A DNA stretch of 64,000 nt from Keguizhuia sedimenti (lineage in GTDB: Bacteria > Pseudomonadota > Gammaproteobacteria > Burkholderiales > Burkholderiaceae_D): NCBI GenBank assembly GCA_030715135.1, contig JAUYVH010000010.1, positions 62,001-126,000 of the forward strand, written 5' to 3'. The notes under the pieces are model-generated. The model did no database searches. It was given only the letters and a program-made list of their open reading frames with translations, and was not told the DNA's origin. Numbering within the stretch: the first letter of the stretch is position 1; each line of letters opens with the position of its first letter. A program made the translations under genes and the position numbers. Of the stretch, positions 1 through 10,841 are shown in pieces.

Positions 1-1
1 A

Positions 2-667
2 GCGGTGATGAATCAGGTCGATGAGCGGATTGTCATAACCTGGCATTACGCAGAAGGCGATGTCATGCGTGCCGGTGGCGAGGTGTGTGCCATTGAAGCT
101 CCCGCAAGAACATTATTGACTGCCGAGCGTTCGGCGCTTAACTTTCTGCAATTGCTTTCCGGCGTCGCAACCGCCACTCGGCGATACGTCGATATCATCA
201 AGGGTACGCAAGCCGTCATCCTGGATACGCGAAAGACCATCCCCGGACTACGCCTGGCCGAAAAATATGCAGTGAGAGTGGGAGGCGGTCAGAATCAACG
301 GCTTGCCTTGTACGACGGCATCCTCATCAAGGAAAACCACATTGCCGCTGCAGGCAGCATCACGGAAGCGATGCGCGCCGCGCAAGCGCTCAATGCCGGC
401 GTGCCGATCCAGATAGAAGTGGAAACTCTGGATCAGCTTAACGAAGCATTGAACGCGGGCGCGTTATCCATTCTGCTCGACAATTTCACGCCTGATGGAA
501 TGCGGGAGGCGGTCCGCATTACAAATAAACGCGCTTTGCTGGAGGCATCCGGCGGAGTGCGTCTGGATACGGTGAGGGCCATTGCGGAAACAGGCGTTGA
601 CCGAATCTCGATCGGCAGTCTGACCAAGGATATCCAAGCTACGGACTATTCCCTGCGAATTCTTTAA
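2..667 (+). CDS. nadC: Quinolinate phosphoribosyltransferase, 3' part
   Basis: C-terminal ~221 codons of nicotinate-nucleotide pyrophosphorylase, which makes nicotinate mononucleotide from quinolinate and PRPP in de novo NAD synthesis. The frame is open to the window edge, so the true start lies upstream (full family length is about 280 residues). Visible family features are the ILDTRKTIPGLR substrate-binding segment, KYAVRVGGG, the IKENH loop, IEVETLDQL, LLDNF and the terminal EASGGV...ISIGSLTKD phosphate-binding region. It converges with nadB, another gene of the same pathway. The short convergent gap shows no clear hairpin. Confidence 0.95.
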   Translation, partial: AVMNQVDERIVITWHYAEGDVMRAGGEVCAIEAPARTLLTAERSALNFLQLLSGVATATRRYVDIIKGTQAVILDTRKTIPGLRLAEKYAVRVGGGQNQRLALYDGILIKENHIAAAGSITEAMRAAQALNAGVPIQIEVETLDQLNEALNAGALSILLDNFTPDGMREAVRITNKRALLEASGGVRLDTVRAIAETGVDRISIGSLTKDIQATDYSLRIL

Positions 668-793
668 TTCGGTTTTGGCCTGATCCTGCCGCCTGCATTG
701 CTTATGCTGGCCGGATGCTCCGTGGCTCGGTACTTGCGTTTCCTTGCCCTGGCATTGTCCGGCCATTCTTGCGACATTTTTCTAGTTGACGAT

Positions 794-2395
794 TTATCTG
801 CGCTTCGGTGACAAAACCGTAGGAAGCGCCTTGGGCAGTGTTTCCGGATAATCCTGGCTGTAATGCAAGCCGCGGCTCTCCCTTCGCATGAGCGCACTTT
901 CAACGATCAGCGCTGCAACATCCACCAGGTTACGCAGTTCCAGCAAATCCGGCGTGATGCGGAAGTTGGCGTAGTACTCGTCAATCTCCTCTTTCAGCAA
1001 GCGGATGCGATGCTGTGCGCGTTCAAGACGTTTTGTCGTTCGGACAATCCCCACGTAGTTCCACATGAAACGTCGCAACTCGTCCCAGTTGTGTGAAATG
1101 ACAACTTCCTCGTCGGCGTCTGTTACCCGGCTTTCATCCCAGGCAGGCAGGGGAATCGACTGCTGCTTCGGTTGCCGTTCGATATGTTGGGCACTTGCAC
1201 GGCCCAGCACTACGCATTCCAGCAGGGAATTGCTTGCTAGACGATTGGCGCCATGCAAGCCGGTGTAGGCTGTCTCGCCGACGGCATAAAGTCCGGGCAT
1301 GTCGGTGCGTCCGTTCATATCGGTCACGATTCCGCCACAGGTAAAATGCACTGCAGGGACTACGGGGATCGGCTGACGGGTGATATCGATGCCCAGTTCG
1401 AGGCAGCGGGCATAAATGGTAGGGAAGTGCTCTTTCAGGAATTCCGGCGGTTGATGGCTGATATCCAGATTGACATAGTCCAGGCCACGCTTTTTGATCT
1501 CGAAGTCGATTGCGCGGGCCACTACGTCGCGCGGTGCAAGCTCCGCACGCTCGTCGTGCTCAGGCATGAACCGCTTTCCGGCCTCGGCGCCTTCACTCTC
1601 CGGCAGCTTGAGCACGCCGCCTTCGCCACGTACGGCTTCCGTGATCAGGAAGGATTTGGCGAACGGATGATAGAGGCAGGTAGGATGGAACTGGATGAAC
1701 TCCATATTGGCGATGCGGCAGCCGGCACGCCATGCCATGGCAATACCGTCTCCGGTCGCTGTATCGGGATTGGTCGTGTACAAATACACCTTGCCGGCCC
1801 CGCCCGTGGCCAGCACCGTCTGATCGGCCGCCAGTGTCAACACTTTGTTGGATACCACGTCCTGCACATACAAACCCAGGCAGCGGGGCGCTAGGTCGGC
1901 CGCTCCAAGCTTGCCGGAGGTGATCAGGTCGATGGCAAAATGATGCTCAAGCAATGTGATGTTGGGATGCGCACGGACCTTCTGTTCCAGCGTAACCTGC
2001 ACCGCATGTCCGGTTGCATCGGCTGCATGGATGATGCGGCGCTGGCTGTGACCGCCTTCGCGGGTCAGATGGAAACCCAGTTCGGCCTTTTCGTCGCGCG
2101 TGAACGGCACGCCTTGCCCGATCAGCCATTCGATGGCCTCCCGGCCGTGTTCGACGATGAATCGGGTTGCGGCTTCGTCGCAAAGCCCGGCACCGGCGAT
2201 CAGCGTATCTGCCACATGCTGGTCATGACTGTCCGCGGAATCCAGTACCGCGGCAATACCGCCCTGAGCCCAGTTGCTTGCTCCATCCAGCAAGGTGCGT
2301 TTGGAAATCACGACAACCTTGCGGGTTTGCGCAAGGTGCAAGGCTACCGACAATCCGGCAAGGCCGCTGCCAACGATGGCGACATCAAATTTCAT
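794..2395 (-). CDS. nadB: L-aspartate oxidase
   Basis: Flavoprotein (533 residues) oxidising L-aspartate to iminoaspartate, the first step of de novo NAD synthesis. An N-terminal FAD-binding GxGxxG (GSGLAGLS, residues 9-16) is followed by the [10 protein letters not shown] segment. [10 protein letters not shown] (111-120), the [10 protein letters not shown] region with Arg289, HFTCGGI (350-356) and [13 protein letters not shown] (381-393) are succinate-dehydrogenase/NadB-family active-site and FAD motifs. Length is normal. It lies convergent to nadC, and nadA is not in the window. Confidence 0.96.
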   Translation of the reverse strand: MKFDVAIVGSGLAGLSVALHLAQTRKVVVISKRTLLDGASNWAQGGIAAVLDSADSHDQHVADTLIAGAGLCDEAATRFIVEHGREAIEWLIGQGVPFTRDEKAELGFHLTREGGHSQRRIIHAADATGHAVQVTLEQKVRAHPNITLLEHHFAIDLITSGKLGAADLAPRCLGLYVQDVVSNKVLTLAADQTVLATGGAGKVYLYTTNPDTATGDGIAMAWRAGCRIANMEFIQFHPTCLYHPFAKSFLITEAVRGEGGVLKLPESEGAEAGKRFMPEHDERAELAPRDVVARAIDFEIKKRGLDYVNLDISHQPPEFLKEHFPTIYARCLELGIDITRQPIPVVPAVHFTCGGIVTDMNGRTDMPGLYAVGETAYTGLHGANRLASNSLLECVVLGRASAQHIERQPKQQSIPLPAWDESRVTDADEEVVISHNWDELRRFMWNYVGIVRTTKRLERAQHRIRLLKEEIDEYYANFRITPDLLELRNLVDVAALIVESALMRRESRGLHYSQDYPETLPKALPTVLSPKRR

Positions 2396-2538
2396 TTGAG
2401 CGTTGAAGAGTTAGATTAAATTGCAGAGACTATAGTCGATTTGGCAAGGAGTTGCAGCGTGTGACGCTAAATGCCGTAGACACATGATAACCTGAGGAAA
2501 ACTCTTGCGGAAGTTTCCGCAATTTACGGAGCAATTGC

Positions 2539-4977
2539 TTGAACATCAGAAGGACCCTGAAAATCGCAGCACTCCTGCTGCTGTTGGTGGCCTGCATACT
2601 GGCGGCGGGCTTCCTGTGGTATCGGCAGGCAAGCCAGCCACACATTGACGGAAGCATGAAAATTGCCGGCCTGAAAGGGCCGGTGGACATTGTGCGCGAC
2701 AGGGAAGGGGTGCCGCATATTTTTGCCGGCTCCCCTTCAGATGCATATTTTGCTCTCGGCTTCGTACATGCCCAGGACCGTTTGTGGCAATTGGAAATGA
2801 ACAGGCGGATCGCCGCGGGCCGCCTGGCCGAAGTTCTTGGGCCGAATGCGCTAAACACGGACCGTTTTCTGCGCACGCTGGGTGTGCGGCGTAACGCGGA
2901 ATCCATTCTGGCAAGCCTGAATCAGGAAACGCGCACCGCACTGGATGCCTATGCGCGAGGGATCAATAGTTACCTTGCGGCGCATTCCGGTCCTTTGCCA
3001 CCGGAATTTCTGCTTACCGGAGCACCGAAGCCCTCGGCCTGGGCACCTGCGGATTCCATCGCCTGGCAAACCATGATGGCGTGGGATCTCGGCGCGAACT
3101 GGACGCAGGAACTGCTGCGCATGCGTCTGTCGCAGCGACTATCATTTGACCAGATCAATGAGTTTCTTCCGCCGTATCCGGGAGACCCGGTTCTGCCTAC
3201 ACAGGATTACACGAAGCTTTACAGGAAGCTTTCCGGCGTCACGGATCAACTGGCTGCAATTGCGAGCATAGCGCCGCCTTCCGGCATCGATGGTATGGGA
3301 TCGAATAACTGGGTGCTGTCGGGCCAACGAACCGGAAGCGGCAAGCCCATGCTGGCAAACGATCCTCACCTGGCCCTGGCCGCTCCTTCGCTCTGGTATT
3401 TTGCCCATCTTTCCGCGCCGGGGCTGAACGTAATCGGCGCAACGCTGCCCGGCATTCCTTGCATCGTGCTTGGCCGCACTGACCGTATCGCCTGGGGTTT
3501 CACCAATACCGCACCGGACGTGCAGGACTTGTATATCGAGCGGATAAATCCCGCAAACGCCATGCAATACCAGGCACCGGAAGGCTGGCGTGATTTCGGG
3601 CGCAGAACAGAGACCATCAAGGTAAAGGGACAGCCCGATGTCGAGCTTGAAATACGCAGCACGCGCCATGGACCGGTTATCAGCGGCGCACTGCCCGTCG
3701 CCGACAAGGCGCCGCTAGACGCGCGTGAGTATGTCATGTCCTTTGCATGGACTGCACTGAGGCAGGACGACCGTACCGTGCAGGCGGGAATAGGCTTCAA
3801 CCGCGCGCGGAACTGGAATGAATTCCTGATGGCCGCAAAGGACTTCGGCGCTCCGCAACAGAATATTGTCTATGCCGACGTCGACGGAAATATCGGCTTT
3901 GTCGCACCCGCCATTGTGCCTGTAAGGCGTGCCGAGAACGACCTGAAGGGTCTGGCGCCGGCACCCGGCTGGGACAGCCGTTACGACTGGACCGGAATCA
4001 TTCCTTTTGAAGCGCTGCCGCAAACCTTCAATCCTTCGGCGCAGCGTATCGTCACTGCAAACGAAAAGATTGTCGCTGACGATTATCCGCATTTTCTTAC
4101 CAGCGAATGGGCATTGCCTTATCGCGCGAAGAGGATTCACGCCTTGCTTGACTCGGAAGCCAAACATGCCTTGAAAAGTTTTGCACGGATACAGCAGGAT
4201 TCCATATCGCTGGCCGCGCAGGAATTACTGCCGGTCTTGCGCAAGTTTGAGCTTGCCGGTGAACGCGAAAGAAAAGCGCTGGAATTGCTCAAGACGTGGA
4301 ATGGTTCCATGACCGAAGAATCGCGAGAAGCCTTGATTTTCAATGCCTGGATGCGCGAAGCGTCGCGTCAGATTTTCAGGGACGAACTGGGTGAGGAGTT
4401 GATGTCCGACTATTGGGAACAACGCAATATGCATCAGCCCATGGTGAACGTATTGAAGAATATAAACGGGCAGGGAAGATGGTGCAAGAATGGCGGATCA
4501 GAATCGTTGGCCAGGGAAAGCGAATGCAAAGCCCTTTTGGAAAAGTCATTGCGCATTGCGCTAACCGATCTCGAACAGCGCTACGGCAAAAACATGATGG
4601 AGTGGAAATGGGGTGCCGCACATGTGGCGCGTTCCGAACATCGTCCTTTCGGAAACATCCCGTTCCTGTCGCAGATCTTCGACATACGCGTGCCGTCTCC
4701 AGGCGATACGTATACGGTGAATGTCGGCCGGTATAACCTGCGTAACGAGTCGGAGCCGTTCACAAGCCGCCATGCCGCAGGTTTGCGCGCGCTTTATGAT
4801 TTATCGGACCTTGAAAATTCTCGATTCATTCATTCAAGCGGCCAGTCGGGAAATGTGCTTTCTTCCTTGTACGGAAGCTATGTGCAGCGATGGCGGCAGG
4901 GGGCGTACATTCCCATGCAGATGAAGCGCGAGTCGATTGAAAAAGAAAAGTTGGGTATTTTGCGGCTGGAACCATGA
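2539..4977 (+). CDS. Penicillin acylase family protein (Ntn hydrolase)
   Basis: An 812-residue precursor of the S45 penicillin amidase family, which hydrolyses amides (beta-lactam side chains, acyl-homoserine lactones or other N-acyl compounds); the substrate cannot be told from sequence. Residues ~8-28 form a hydrophobic signal/anchor. The alpha chain includes DREGVPHIFA and GFVHAQDRLWQLEMNRR. Autocleavage is expected at Gly254|Ser255 in GMGSNNWVLSG, with Ser255 the beta-chain nucleophile, followed by NDPHLAL (274-280). The start is TTG at 2539, with GGAG seven bases upstream; no better ATG is near. It stands alone, divergent from nadB. Confidence 0.9.
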   Translation: MNIRRTLKIAALLLLLVACILAAGFLWYRQASQPHIDGSMKIAGLKGPVDIVRDREGVPHIFAGSPSDAYFALGFVHAQDRLWQLEMNRRIAAGRLAEVLGPNALNTDRFLRTLGVRRNAESILASLNQETRTALDAYARGINSYLAAHSGPLPPEFLLTGAPKPSAWAPADSIAWQTMMAWDLGANWTQELLRMRLSQRLSFDQINEFLPPYPGDPVLPTQDYTKLYRKLSGVTDQLAAIASIAPPSGIDGMGSNNWVLSGQRTGSGKPMLANDPHLALAAPSLWYFAHLSAPGLNVIGATLPGIPCIVLGRTDRIAWGFTNTAPDVQDLYIERINPANAMQYQAPEGWRDFGRRTETIKVKGQPDVELEIRSTRHGPVISGALPVADKAPLDAREYVMSFAWTALRQDDRTVQAGIGFNRARNWNEFLMAAKDFGAPQQNIVYADVDGNIGFVAPAIVPVRRAENDLKGLAPAPGWDSRYDWTGIIPFEALPQTFNPSAQRIVTANEKIVADDYPHFLTSEWALPYRAKRIHALLDSEAKHALKSFARIQQDSISLAAQELLPVLRKFELAGERERKALELLKTWNGSMTEESREALIFNAWMREASRQIFRDELGEELMSDYWEQRNMHQPMVNVLKNINGQGRWCKNGGSESLARESECKALLEKSLRIALTDLEQRYGKNMMEWKWGAAHVARSEHRPFGNIPFLSQIFDIRVPSPGDTYTVNVGRYNLRNESEPFTSRHAAGLRALYDLSDLENSRFIHSSGQSGNVLSSLYGSYVQRWRQGAYIPMQMKRESIEKEKLGILRLEP

Positions 4978-5012
4978 AGATTCCTGCCGCACAGGTGCGC
5001 GCCTGAAGTGCT

Positions 5013-7661
5013 TCAGGCCTGAAGAAACTGCCGGTTTGCCCGAAGTAACTTCTCGGCTTCGTGCTGCTTCATTGGCGGCGAGAAGTAATGTCCCTGGCCA
5101 ATTAAGCAGCCCAGCTTTTGCAATTCGTGCATCTGAGCCTTGTTTTCCACACCTTCCGCGACGATCTCGAGATGAAGCGTTTTTGCCAGGGCGATTATCA
5201 GGCGGACGATGGCATCGTCGTTCTGTTGTTTACCAAGGTGGCTGACAAAAGTCTTGTCAATTTTGAGAACATCGATAGGAAGACTCTGCAGATAAGCGAG
5301 CGAAGAATAACCCGTTCCGAAATCATCCAGGGCAAGGCGGATCCCAAGTGTCTTGAGGGCAGCCATGGTCTCCGCTGTCTGGGCCGGATTGGCCATGGCA
5401 GAAGTTTCCGTTACCTCGAGTTCCAGCGAAGAGGCTGCGATTCCGGTACGCGCGAGGATTTCGGCTACATCGGACAGGAACGATGGCTGCATCAATTGCC
5501 GCATCGAGACGTTGACGGCGACCGTCAGGTGATTGCGGTCACCTGCTTCGGATTGCCAGCGGTTCAGTTGCCAGCATGCCTGTTCCAGGACCCAGAGGCC
5601 GATCGGTATAATAATGCCCGAGCTTTCCGCAATCGGGATGAATTCGCTCGGAGGAATATCCCCGTATTCTTCGCTGCGCCAGCGCAGCAGAAGTTCAAAA
5701 CCGAGTACGGATCCGTCTATCAGGGAAACCTTGGGCTGGTAGCACAAGGACAGCTCGTCGCGATCAAGAGCAAAGCGCAATGCGACATCCATCTGCGCCC
5801 GCTTAGTTGCATTGTGCTGCAGTGTGAGGCTGAACGTTTCCACTCTGCTGCGGCCGCGCTCCTTTGCCTGGTACATCGCCGCATCGGCGTCGTGTATCAG
5901 CTCGGACGCGCTCTTGTGCGTCGGCCGCAATTGCGCGACACCGATGCTGGCCTGGATCTTCACGATGACGTCGCCGGCGATCATGGGTTGCGACAGCACC
6001 TGGATCAGCTGCTGCGCCTTAACAGTGGCATCCGGCAGCGGCACATGCGTAAGAATGACAAACTCATCACCTCCGTAGCGGCATACAAAATCGACTTCCG
6101 GCAGGGCCATCCGGATACGGTGCGTCAGTTCGACAAGACACTTGTCGCCGACTTCGTGCCCATGCGTGTCATTGACGCTTTTGAAGAAATCCAGATCGCA
6201 GAATAAAACGGACGTCCGAGCCGGAATACCCTTGGCACGGGCAATTTCCTCATTGATTTTCTTAAGCAGGTACCGGCGATTAGGCAAGCCGGTGAGGAAG
6301 TCATGGTGCGCCTGATGTTCAAGCCTGAGTTCATATTCCTTGCGCTCGGTGATGTCGCGCGTGATTCCTATCATGCCGACTATGCGTTGATCGGCGTCGT
6401 GCAAGGGATATTTGTTGCTGCGGTACCAGCGGCGTTCGTCACCTTCCCAGAATCCCTGTGTTTCGATTTCGCGCAGCGGAATGCCGCTTTGAATCACTTC
6501 GATATCCTGCAGATGCAAGGCATCGCCGATTCTCGCGACATGCCTTTCCTGCCCGCTTCCCAATTGGGCTGCAATGAGTTCGTGCACTTTTTTTCCGCGT
6601 AGTTCATCCTCCGATGCATAGCCGAACTGGCGGTGGAAACTGGAATTGCTGATTGTGAAGCGCCCCTCGGTATCTTTCGCATAAATCATCGCGGGATTCA
6701 GGTCCAGCACGGCGCGTAACAGAGCATGTTCGGATTCGAGCTTTCGCTCAGCGTCCTTGCGCGCCGTAATATCCTCGACGCTGAATACCAGTCCATTGAT
6801 GGCCGGATCATGCAGCATGTTGTAGCCCCGTGTTTCCAGCCACACCCAGTGGCCGTCCTTGTGCCGGGAACGATGGCGCGAAAAAATCTTGCTTCTTGGC
6901 CTGTCTCGGAGATAACGCAGTTTTTCCTGGTGGGCCTGCGCATCATCCGGATGTACCGCCGGCCAGACATTGTCCTGCTCGATTTCCTCCTTGGTGTAAC
7001 CGACAACTTCCTGCAAGGCAGGATTTGCATACTTGATCCGGTAGCCTGCATCCGCAATCATGAAAACATGGCGCGTTGCGCGGGCGATTGCATTGAAACG
7101 GCGTTCATTCATACGCGCCTGCTTGACGGCAGCAGCATGCAGATCCAGCGCACGTTTCAGAAGGATGGCAATTAGACCGACGCACAGTACGGACGCTACG
7201 GACAATGCCGAACCATCATATGAGATGAGGCCGCGGCTTTGCATAAGAGTGGCGCCGGATGCGGCAAGCAGGACACACAGGAGCGCAATGCGTGCGGAAA
7301 AAATCAGCGGGAAAAGCGCGCTCATCATGATCACTGCAGGCAAAGGCACACGGAAATTAGCCTGAGTGCTCGCAAAAACTGCGATTGAAGTCAGCAGTCC
7401 CAGCAATTCAAACACGGCAGCGCGGCTGTTCGTGAGAATCCACTGCGGCCTGAAACTACGCGTTATGCCGACCAGGAACAGGACAAACAATAAGGATGCC
7501 GCCAACATGCTCGGATCGGTCCAGGAAACACCGGATATCCCGGACTGCAGGAACAGCTGAAGCAATTGCAAAAGCAGGCCGGCATACAAGACCGGCATGG
7601 AAAGATGGAACAGCCTTACGGCGGAAAGCTTGCTTAATGAACGAGAAAGCCGGGAGTTCAT
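5013..7661 (-). CDS. Membrane PAS-PAS-GGDEF-EAL cyclic-di-GMP protein
   Basis: An 882-residue sensory protein. Several hydrophobic segments occupy residues ~15-170, then two PAS/PAC domains (~185-300 and ~310-440), a GGDEF domain (~445-610) and an EAL domain (~625-875). The cyclase motif is intact (RYGGDEF, 528-534). The inhibitory I-site normally reads RxxD just upstream; here it is PEVD (521-524), so product inhibition may be lost. The EAL motif is FELLLRW with NVSMRQL, EVTET, DDFGTGYSS and AEGVEN present, consistent with a working phosphodiesterase. It starts seven bases after the purT stop and may be cotranscribed with it. The ligand is unknown. Confidence 0.92.
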   Translation of the reverse strand: MNSRLSRSLSKLSAVRLFHLSMPVLYAGLLLQLLQLFLQSGISGVSWTDPSMLAASLLFVLFLVGITRSFRPQWILTNSRAAVFELLGLLTSIAVFASTQANFRVPLPAVIMMSALFPLIFSARIALLCVLLAASGATLMQSRGLISYDGSALSVASVLCVGLIAILLKRALDLHAAAVKQARMNERRFNAIARATRHVFMIADAGYRIKYANPALQEVVGYTKEEIEQDNVWPAVHPDDAQAHQEKLRYLRDRPRSKIFSRHRSRHKDGHWVWLETRGYNMLHDPAINGLVFSVEDITARKDAERKLESEHALLRAVLDLNPAMIYAKDTEGRFTISNSSFHRQFGYASEDELRGKKVHELIAAQLGSGQERHVARIGDALHLQDIEVIQSGIPLREIETQGFWEGDERRWYRSNKYPLHDADQRIVGMIGITRDITERKEYELRLEHQAHHDFLTGLPNRRYLLKKINEEIARAKGIPARTSVLFCDLDFFKSVNDTHGHEVGDKCLVELTHRIRMALPEVDFVCRYGGDEFVILTHVPLPDATVKAQQLIQVLSQPMIAGDVIVKIQASIGVAQLRPTHKSASELIHDADAAMYQAKERGRSRVETFSLTLQHNATKRAQMDVALRFALDRDELSLCYQPKVSLIDGSVLGFELLLRWRSEEYGDIPPSEFIPIAESSGIIIPIGLWVLEQACWQLNRWQSEAGDRNHLTVAVNVSMRQLMQPSFLSDVAEILARTGIAASSLELEVTETSAMANPAQTAETMAALKTLGIRLALDDFGTGYSSLAYLQSLPIDVLKIDKTFVSHLGKQQNDDAIVRLIIALAKTLHLEIVAEGVENKAQMHELQKLGCLIGQGHYFSPPMKQHEAEKLLRANRQFLQA

Positions 7662-7668
7662 TAAGCTT

Positions 7669-8877
7669 TCACTTGGTCACAGGCTTGATCTTCGAAGCGG
7701 CCAGCCTGGCCCTGGCGCGTGCGGTGTCGATGTCCTGCGCTTTTGCGAGCGCAACGCCCATGCGCCGGCGTACAAACGATTCCGGTTTGCCAAACAAGCG
7801 AATATCCGCACCGGCAACACGCAATGCATCAGAAATGCCGTCAAAGACGATGCCTGTTGCATCGACCTGGCCATAGATCACTGCCGATGCCCCGGCGGAA
7901 CGCATCGCGGAATCGACCGGGAGGCCGAGAATTGCCCGCGCATGCATTTCGAATTCGTTTTGTTCCTGGCTGATCATGGTAACCATTCCGGTGTCGTGAG
8001 GACGCGGACTCACCTCGGAAAACCATACCATATCGCCCTTGACGAACAACTCGACTCCGAAAACGCCCAGACCTCCGAGGGCGCCGGTTACCTTTTTCGC
8101 GATGTCCTGCGCTTTTTTCAGGGCAACGGGCGACATTGGATGCGGTTGCCAGGATTCGACATAATCGCCTTTTTCCTGCAGATGGCCTATCGGTTGGCAG
8201 AAGTGCGTTGCCGGCTCGTTCCGTTCGTTCAGGGCGCGTACCGTAAGGAGCGTGATTTCATAATCAAATTCGATAAATCCTTCAACAATCACGCGTCCTG
8301 AATCCACAAGACCCGCAGAAGCGGCATGATTCCAGGCTGCCTCGACCTGCTCGGGTCCGTCGACACGCGACTGGCCTTTTCCGGATGAGGAAACCACCGG
8401 CTTCACGACACAGGGAAACCCGATCTCCGAACATGCCGCTTTTAGCTGCTCTGCATTGTCGGCATATCGGTGAGGAGAGGTAGGCAGCCCCAGGTCTTCG
8501 GCGGCAAGCCGGCGTATGCCTTCCCGGTTCATGGTCAGCCATGTGGCGCGGGCAGTAGGAATGACAATGGCTTTCCCCGTATGCTCAATTTCAAGCAATG
8601 CCTGTGTCGCGATTGCCTCGATTTCGGGAACGATATAGTGAGGCTGCTCTTGTTCAACAAGTTGGCGCAAGGCGTCCGGATTGGTCATGTCAATGACATG
8701 CGCACGATGCGCGACCTGGTGGCCGGGAGCGTTTGCATAGCGGTCAACTGCAATGACTTCCACGCCGAGCCGTTGAAAAGCAATGATTACTTCTTTTCCC
8801 AGTTCGCCGGAACCCAGCAGCATGACTTTGGTCGCAGATGAAGATAAGGGTGTTCCAATGCGGGCGGGGCTGGACAT
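7669..8877 (-). CDS. purT: Formate-dependent GAR transformylase (PurT)
   Basis: A 402-residue ATP-grasp enzyme making formyl-glycinamide ribonucleotide from GAR, formate and ATP in purine synthesis. The N-terminal nucleotide fold has [13 protein letters not shown] near residue 18. The ATP-grasp core carries [16 protein letters not shown] and [24 protein letters not shown] is the classic PurT/PurK signature. Length matches E. coli PurT. The PAS-GGDEF-EAL gene follows after seven bases on the same strand. About 210 bases lie between its start and the terminator of the MFS gene upstream. Confidence 0.95.
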   Translation of the reverse strand: MSSPARIGTPLSSSATKVMLLGSGELGKEVIIAFQRLGVEVIAVDRYANAPGHQVAHRAHVIDMTNPDALRQLVEQEQPHYIVPEIEAIATQALLEIEHTGKAIVIPTARATWLTMNREGIRRLAAEDLGLPTSPHRYADNAEQLKAACSEIGFPCVVKPVVSSSGKGQSRVDGPEQVEAAWNHAASAGLVDSGRVIVEGFIEFDYEITLLTVRALNERNEPATHFCQPIGHLQEKGDYVESWQPHPMSPVALKKAQDIAKKVTGALGGLGVFGVELFVKGDMVWFSEVSPRPHDTGMVTMISQEQNEFEMHARAILGLPVDSAMRSAGASAVIYGQVDATGIVFDGISDALRVAGADIRLFGKPESFVRRRMGVALAKAQDIDTARARARLAASKIKPVTK

Positions 8878-9091
8878 AAGGCGAGATTCAAATGTGATGC
8901 GGATGTTAATTTATTAGCATCGAGACGATAGCAAAACTTGAGCGCTTTGCACAGGGCAAACCGCCGCTTTTCCGAATATTTTCTCGGCATGTTCAAGCGC
9001 GCGTGAAAAAGCGGCGCAGACTGCCGGGTTCCTGCTTCGCGAAAATCAACGGAATCGGACAGTTTGCCCTATTCAAAAATATTCCGGCAAT

Positions 9092-9126
9092 AAAAAAGGC
9101 CGCTGAATCATTCAGCGGCCTTTTGG
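9092..9126 (-). terminator. Rho-independent terminator of the MFS gene
   Basis: A 10-bp perfect stem, GGCCGCTGAA/TTCAGCGGCC (9098-9107 and 9111-9120), is flanked by six A on the left and four T on the right. Read on the minus strand it ends in six U about 20 bases after the MFS stop codon. It may work weakly in the other direction too. Confidence 0.88.
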
Positions 9127-9143
9127 GAGCTTATGCCTCTTTA

Positions 9144-10841
9144 TTAATCCGTGGCATAAATGTCGTTGTCTTTAGTCTCTTTTACGAAGAGCAGACCAAT
9201 GACAAAAGTCAGCAATGCGATGATGATCGGATACCAGAGTCCGTAATAAATGTTGCCCTGTTGCGCCACCAGCGCGAAAGAAATGGTCGGCAGAAGGCCG
9301 CCGAACCATCCGTTGCCGATGTGATAGGGCAGGGACATCGAGGTATAACGAATGCGGGTCGGGAACATTTCAACCAGCATTGCCGCGATCGGGCCATACA
9401 CCATGGTGACGTATATAACCAGGATTACCAGCAGCAATAAAACCATTCCCTTGTTGATACGTTCGGGATCGGCTTTGGCAGGATAACCCGCGGCCTTCAC
9501 TTCCTCGCCGACTACCTTCTTGAACTCGGCTTCCTTCTTCTTGCTTTCCTCATTGAAGTTCAGGCGGTCCGGAGTAAGGACCGCATTAAACGAGGAAATT
9601 TCCTTGTCGCCGATGCGGATCTTTGCCACCGAGCCCGGGGGCGCGTCTTCATTTGAGTAAGTCACCGAGCTGGTTGCCAGGATCTGCTTTGCAATGTCGC
9701 AGGAACTGGTGAATTTCTTGGTATTGGTCGGATTGAACTGGAATGAACATTCCTTCGGATCCGCAACAACCACGACCGGTGCACTGTTCTGCGCCGCTTC
9801 CAGTGCCGGATTGGCAAAATGGGTCAGTCCTTTGAAGATTGGAAAGTAAGTCAGCGCAGCAATCAGGCAGCCCGCAAGGATGATGGGCTTGCGGCCGATC
9901 TTGTCGGAGAGAATGCCGAAGATCACAAAGAATGGCGTTGCGATTACAAGCGACGCGGCAATCAGCAGATTGGCGGTCAAGCCGTCCACTTTGAGTGTCT
10001 GCGTCAGGAAGAACAAGGCGTAGAACTGTCCTGTGTACCAGACTACCGCTTGTCCGGCAGTCAGGCCGATCAGCGCCAGGATAACGATTTTCAGGTTCCC
10101 CCATTTTCCGAATGCCTCAGATAGGGGGGCCTTGGAAACCTTGCCTTCAGATTTCATTTTCGCAAAAGCAGGCGATTCATTCATCGAGAGGCGAATCCAC
10201 ACGGAGATACCGAGCAGGAAAATGGACACCAAGAACGGGATCCGCCATCCCCAGGCGGCAAAATTTTCCTCGCCGACGGCAGTACGTACACCGAGAATCA
10301 CCAGAAGCGACATGAACAGGCCGAGCGTGGCGGTGGTCTGAATCCAAGAGGTAAAGAATCCGCGCTTGCCATGCGGCGCGTGTTCCGCCACATAGGTTGC
10401 AGCGCCGCCATATTCGCCTCCCAGTGCAAGGCCTTGCAGGATGCGCAGTGCGACAAGGATGATCGGAGCGGCAATGCCGATGGAAGCATAGCTTGGCAGC
10501 AGGCCGACGACGAACGTCGATACGCCCATGATCAGAATCGTGATCAGGAAGGTATATTTACGTCCGATCATGTCTCCCAGTCGGCCGAACACGATGGCGC
10601 CGAAAGGACGAACGAGGAAACCGGCGGCAAAGGCTAAGAGAGCAAAAATGAATGCCGTATTGGGATCGGTGCCTGCGAAGAACTGCTTGGCAATGATTGC
10701 TGCAAGCGAACCGTACAAATAGAAATCGTACCATTCAAAAACCGTACCCAGGGACGATGCGAAGATGACTTTCCTTTCTTCCGCGGTAATCCCTTTCGAT
10801 GGTACCGGTGTACTGCCTATAGATGACTCTGCTGTTGCCAT
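9144..10841 (-). CDS. MHS-family MFS transporter with inserted loop
   Basis: A 565-residue major facilitator of the metabolite:H+ symporter type (ProP/KgtP/ShiA relatives), inner membrane. Family signs are SLGTVFEWYDFYLYGSLA near residue 30, GRLGDMIGRKYTF after TM2, LRILQGLALGGEYGGA, and DKIGRKPI after TM8. The family is usually 430-450 residues. The extra ~110 sit between TM9 and TM10 (residues ~345-460) as a hydrophilic segment with two Cys (KECSF and SSCDIA) that could form a disulfide on the outside. Substrate is unknown; a carboxylate is usual. The gene is monocistronic with its own terminator. Confidence 0.88.
   Translation of the reverse strand: MATAESSIGSTPVPSKGITAEERKVIFASSLGTVFEWYDFYLYGSLAAIIAKQFFAGTDPNTAFIFALLAFAAGFLVRPFGAIVFGRLGDMIGRKYTFLITILIMGVSTFVVGLLPSYASIGIAAPIILVALRILQGLALGGEYGGAATYVAEHAPHGKRGFFTSWIQTTATLGLFMSLLVILGVRTAVGEENFAAWGWRIPFLVSIFLLGISVWIRLSMNESPAFAKMKSEGKVSKAPLSEAFGKWGNLKIVILALIGLTAGQAVVWYTGQFYALFFLTQTLKVDGLTANLLIAASLVIATPFFVIFGILSDKIGRKPIILAGCLIAALTYFPIFKGLTHFANPALEAAQNSAPVVVVADPKECSFQFNPTNTKKFTSSCDIAKQILATSSVTYSNEDAPPGSVAKIRIGDKEISSFNAVLTPDRLNFNEESKKKEAEFKKVVGEEVKAAGYPAKADPERINKGMVLLLLVILVIYVTMVYGPIAAMLVEMFPTRIRYTSMSLPYHIGNGWFGGLLPTISFALVAQQGNIYYGLWYPIIIALLTFVIGLLFVKETKDNDIYATD

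Noticed and set aside
1253-1894. 213-residue plus-strand frame inside nadB
   Set aside because: It is antisense to a highly conserved enzyme; no independent signal.
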